Positions 6,203-8,121 of a DNA stretch of 8,121 nt are shown in pieces. Both the position numbers and the translations under genes were made by a program. Position 1 is the first letter of the stretch, and each line of letters starts with the position of its first letter. The notes beneath the pieces were generated by a model that worked only from the letters and a program-made list of their open reading frames with translations, had not been told where the DNA came from and did no database searches. Source of the stretch: Nitrospirota bacterium (GTDB taxonomy: Bacteria > NPL-UPA2 > JAGMAN01); assembly GCA_030605915.1 (NCBI GenBank), contig JAUWHM010000007.1, positions 1 to 8,121 of the forward strand. Direction: 5' to 3'.

Positions 6203-7527
6203 ATCAATCCCCCCTTTCTTAAGTTCATCGACCAGGGAAACCTTTTCCCACCCCGGTGCATCTCTCTTATCATTCTCTTCACCTGGCCGAATTGTTTCAA
6301 GAGCCGGTTTACTTCTTCAAGCGTAGTCCCGCTCCCCTTAGCAATCCTCGTTCTTCTACTGCCATTGAGGATGTCCGGATTTGTCCTCTCCTCTTTAGTC
6401 ATCGACCTTATAATGGCCTCAGTTCGATTAAGGTGCTCATCGCTGGGAGGAAGACCCTTCCAGGAAGAAAAAGCCGGGGTCAGCGCCAATATCTCTTGTA
6501 CGGAGCCCAATCTCTTAATTGCTTCTATTTGAAGGAGGAAGTCCTCTAAGGTAAAGGTTTCCTTCAGGATTTTTTTCTCCAGCTCCCTGGCTCTCTCTTC
6601 ATCTATAAGTCTCTCTGCCTTCTCCACCAAAGTTAAAACATCGCCCATCCCTAAGATTCGGGAAGCTATCCTCTCCGGATGAAAGGTTTCCAGGGCATCC
6701 AATTTCTCGCCTACCCCAATGAACTTTATTGGCTTACCCGTTACCGCTCTTAGGGAGAGAGCAGCTCCCCCTCGGGCATCACTATCCAACTTGGTCAAAA
6801 TGACTCCATCGATACCAAGAGCTTCTTCAAACCTTTCGGCTATGTTAACTGCATCCTGCCCGGTCATAGCATCAGCTACCAATAAGATTTCTCCAGGCTG
6901 GAAGACCCTCTTCATCTCCTTTAGCTCCTCCATGAGCTCCTCATCGATATGGAGCCGGCCAGCGGTATCCACTAAGACTGCATCAAATCCCTTGGAACCA
7001 GCTTCCCTCATTGCTCCCTGAAGAATATCGATTGGGTCCTCTCCCTGGATGAAGGCAGGCAGCCCCTGCTCCTCCCCTAAGATGGTCAACTGCCTTTTAG
7101 CGGCTGGACGTCGAGTGTCAGTGGCCACCAGGAGGGGACGGTGTCCTTTACTCTTAAGATACCAGCCTAACTTAGCACAGGTGGTCGTCTTCCCTCCACC
7201 CTGGAGGCCGACTAACATGACCAGTGTGGGACCAGGGGAAGTCATCTTTATCGGCTCATCACCCGAACCCATCGTCCTGGTCAGTTCCTCATGAACTACC
7301 TTAACCACTTGCTGTCCCGGGGCAAGGCTCTTCAGGACAGCCTTCCCAACCGCTCTCTCCCTCACCCCAGCGATAAACTTCTTCACCACCTTGTAATTGA
7401 CATCTGCCTCTAACAATGCTAAGCGGATTTCCCTCAAAGCCTCCTCTATGTTCCTCTCGGTAAGTTTCCCTCTTCCCCTTAACCTCTTAAAAATTTGGCC
7501 TAACCTAACAGAGATAGCTTCAAACAA
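6199..7527 (-). CDS. ffh: Signal recognition particle GTPase Ffh (SRP54)
   Basis: Ffh with SRP RNA binds signal sequences on ribosomes and delivers them to FtsY at the membrane. From the TTG at 7527 the protein has 442 residues starting MFEAISVRL, the standard N-terminus. An upstream in-frame TTG at 7551 adds eight residues (MRFWEKTK) but lacks a ribosome binding site and lies in a repeat. Domains: N helices (1–85), and the GTPase with GLQGGGKTT (107–115), DTRRPAAKRQL (137–147), DTAGR (187–191) and TKLDSDARGG (245–254). The M domain starts near 293 and carries the RNA-binding SRRTRIAKGSG (390–400) and NRLLKQF. The finger loop (about 336–360) has no methionine, and the C-terminal tail is methionine-poor for the family. 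Confidence 0.96.
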   Translation of the reverse strand: MFEAISVRLGQIFKRLRGRGKLTERNIEEALREIRLALLEADVNYKVVKKFIAGVRERAVGKAVLKSLAPGQQVVKVVHEELTRTMGSGDEPIKMTSPGPTLVMLVGLQGGGKTTTCAKLGWYLKSKGHRPLLVATDTRRPAAKRQLTILGEEQGLPAFIQGEDPIDILQGAMREAGSKGFDAVLVDTAGRLHIDEELMEELKEMKRVFQPGEILLVADAMTGQDAVNIAERFEEALGIDGVILTKLDSDARGGAALSLRAVTGKPIKFIGVGEKLDALETFHPERIASRILGMGDVLTLVEKAERLIDEERARELEKKILKETFTLEDFLLQIEAIKRLGSVQEILALTPAFSSWKGLPPSDEHLNRTEAIIRSMTKEERTNPDILNGSRRTRIAKGSGTTLEEVNRLLKQFGQVKRMIREMHRGGKRFPWSMNLRKGGLI

Positions 7528-7536
7528 CTTCGTTTT

Positions 7537-7541
7537 CTCCC
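7537..7541 (-). promoter_or_regulatory. Ribosome binding site that selects the ffh TTG start
   Basis: GGGAG lies nine bases before the TTG at 7527. The upstream TTG at 7551 is preceded by GCTCTGTGG, part of the repeat array, with no Shine-Dalgarno match. The downstream start also restores the canonical MFEA N-terminus. Confidence 0.7.
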
Positions 7542-7550
7542 AAAACCTCA

Positions 7551-7590
7551 ACCACAGAGCACCCAGAGGATAACAGAGAGCGCTGAGATT
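7551..7590 (+). repeat. CACAGAG-type short repeat array with 10-bp period
   Basis: Four consecutive decamers, accacagagc, acccagagga, taacagagag and cgctgagatt, share a CAGAG-like core in register. This is a degenerate form of the CACAGAG arrays seen dispersed in many environmental bacterial genomes. It lies immediately upstream of ffh, and one edge supplies the unused upstream TTG codon. Confidence 0.6.
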
Positions 7591-7617
7591 TTCTAAAATA
7601 TAAAATTTTTTGTCTGC

Positions 7618-7678
7618 CCAAGGAGCACTGCTTGAGAATCAGCACTGCCTAACGGCACTGCCTGAGAATCGGCACTGC
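7618..7678 (-). repeat. Duplicated 30-bp compound repeat built on GCAGTGC
   Basis: Read on the minus strand, copy 1 (7678..7649) is GCAGTGCC, GATTCTCAG, GCAGTGCC, GTTAG. Copy 2 (7648..7618) is GCAGTGCT, GATTCTCAA, GCAGTGCT, CCTTGG. GCAGTGC(C/T) therefore occurs four times. A degenerate run of AAGCAC(C/A)GC units continues on the zapA side to about 7708. No coding signal is seen; the open frame across it on the plus strand is repeat-derived. Confidence 0.7.
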
Positions 7679-7703
7679 TTTGCGGTGCTTCGGCTGTGCT
7701 TCG

Positions 7704-7716
7704 CGGTGTTTCACCG
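7704..7716. repeat. Short perfect hairpin next to the repeats
   Basis: CGGTG and CACCG flank a three-base loop, giving a five-base stem. There is no T-run next to it, so it is unlikely to be a terminator on its own. Confidence 0.5.
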
Positions 7717-7725
7717 TGTGGCCTC

Positions 7726-7744
7726 CCTGCCTGCGGCAGGCAGG
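7726..7744. repeat. 19-bp perfect palindrome just after zapA
   Basis: CCTGCCTGC and GCAGGCAGG are perfect inverted repeats around one central base, seven bases past the zapA stop. The GC-rich hairpin could slow or protect the zapA transcript end. It lacks the T-run of an intrinsic terminator. Sequences of this CCTGCCTGC type recur as dispersed palindromes in several candidate-phylum genomes, by recollection. Confidence 0.75.
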
Positions 7745-7750
7745 TGTGGT

Positions 7751-8044
7751 TTATATTTTCCTGTCGATTCTGCGGTCAATCATCTCGACCAGCTTCTTAA
7801 TCCTCCTTCCGGCCGAGCCATCGCTTGGCCCCACCGGTGACTCCTTTAGCTGATGTAATTCATCGGCCATGCGTAGAGCAGTCAGAACAGCTACCTTGGC
7901 CGTAGAGACCAGAGAAGAATGTTCAGCTACCTCCTTCATCTTCTCATCTACATACTGGGCTAATTCTTGCATGTATTCTGAATCTTCTTCCCCTCTCAAA
8001 GAATACTCCATTCCAAATATCTTCACCTTGGTGAACTTCTCCAT
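7751..8044 (-). CDS. zapA: Cell division protein ZapA
   Basis: ZapA binds FtsZ in the cytoplasm and promotes bundling of Z-ring filaments. The 97-residue protein fits the family: VKIFGMEYSLRGEED (7–21) forms the N-terminal beta-hairpin region, followed by AQYVDEKMKEVAE (29–41) and AKVAVLTALRMADELHQLK (49–67), a long helix used for coiled-coil dimerisation. The tail after about 75 is basic and not strongly conserved. The ATG overlaps the upstream TGA by one base (TGATG), so it is translationally coupled to the preceding coiled-coil gene. The following 223 bases hold repeats and no recognisable 6S RNA, which often follows zapA in other bacteria. Confidence 0.88.
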   Translation of the reverse strand: MEKFTKVKIFGMEYSLRGEEDSEYMQELAQYVDEKMKEVAEHSSLVSTAKVAVLTALRMADELHQLKESPVGPSDGSAGRRIKKLVEMIDRRIDRKI

Positions 8045-8121
8045 CAGCTCTCCCGGCCAATTACCTTCTCTATCCGCTCCAGCATCCCCTCCACTTTCGA
8101 TTTAATGGCTGTCCTCTCCTT
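8044..8121 (-). CDS. C-terminal end of a small coiled-coil protein upstream of zapA (ZapB-like position)
   Basis: Twenty-five codons and a TGA are visible, in frame from the window edge: KERTAIKSKVEGMLERIEKV and then IGRES. The heptad-like spacing of hydrophobic residues (I, V, L, I, V) among charged ones predicts a coiled coil. Short coiled-coil proteins with an (R/K)xxVxxLLExIE ending are commonly encoded directly before zapA and are often annotated as ZapB-like or TIGR02449. Identification rests on position and on this short tail. The N-terminus lies outside the window. Confidence 0.6.
   Translation of the reverse strand, partial: KERTAIKSKVEGMLERIEKVIGRES

Noticed and set aside
7595..7621. 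Possible ffh promoter on the minus strand (TTGGGC … TATTTT)
   Set aside because: The spacer is 15 bases and both boxes are weak. The AT-rich tract alone does not support a promoter call.
7618..7678. CRISPR array
   Set aside because: Only two copies of a 30-bp compound unit exist, directly adjacent with no unique spacers.
7726..7744. Palindrome as an intrinsic terminator of zapA
   Set aside because: The stem is strong but no run of T follows it on the minus strand.
7528..7750. 6S RNA or SRP RNA in the zapA–ffh gap
   Set aside because: The gap is dominated by short repeats and shows neither a long 6S-like hairpin with central bubble nor the SRP Alu/GGAA tetraloop core.
7610..7840. 76-codon plus-strand ORF (GALLENQHCLTALPENRHCF…)
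   Set aside because: It is made from the 30-bp repeats and palindrome and runs into antisense of zapA. It has no ribosome binding site or family resemblance.

Overview
The window looks like a chromosomal housekeeping segment from an uncultured, probably diderm bacterium of intermediate GC; hand counts of 60-base blocks range from about 35% to 67%. The gene order ffh–rpsP–trmD–rplS–rnhB–yraN, a zapA gene, and an exported protein resembling the exosortase-associated TIGR04073 family together suggest a candidate-phylum or deltaproteobacteria-like genome. I cannot name the lineage from this sequence alone.

Left edge (1–409): the 5' end of a transposase gene on the minus strand and the end of its insertion sequence. 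The end carries two 24-bp direct repeats, probably transposase-binding sites. Next come a strong sigma70-type promoter, an excellent Shine-Dalgarno sequence and a 31-codon ORF containing YFWDVDF. This ORF is probably the stump of a larger gene. The comM/yifB-type AAA+ ATPase gene follows on the plus strand; its real start is the ATG at 410, not the upstream TTG.

Minus-strand block (8121 down to 1950): ten genes, nearly all overlapping or separated by 2 to 13 bases. The exception is a 223-base gap between zapA and ffh. In transcription order they are: the tail of a small coiled-coil protein (ZapB-like position), zapA, ffh (SRP GTPase), a secreted TIGR04073-like protein, rpsP (S16), trmD (tRNA m1G37 methyltransferase), rplS (L19), rnhB (RNase HII), yraN (nuclease-fold protein), an unrecognised 109-aa protein, and a 396-aa protein with a PilZ-like N-terminus and an RsbW-like ATPase C-terminus. 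This last gene is visibly more AT-rich than its neighbours. It converges on comM/yifB with only seven bases between the stop codons.

The core block joins protein targeting (Ffh), ribosome parts (S16, L19), tRNA modification (TrmD) and DNA maintenance (RNase HII, YraN). The khpA and rimM genes that commonly sit between rpsP and trmD are absent, and rpsP overlaps trmD by four bases. The zapA–ffh gap is filled by a mosaic of short repeats: a 19-bp palindrome, a duplicated 30-bp unit, and a 10-bp-period array of the CACAGAG type. The array runs right up to the ffh start region. No tRNA, rRNA, CRISPR array or convincing intrinsic terminator was seen.
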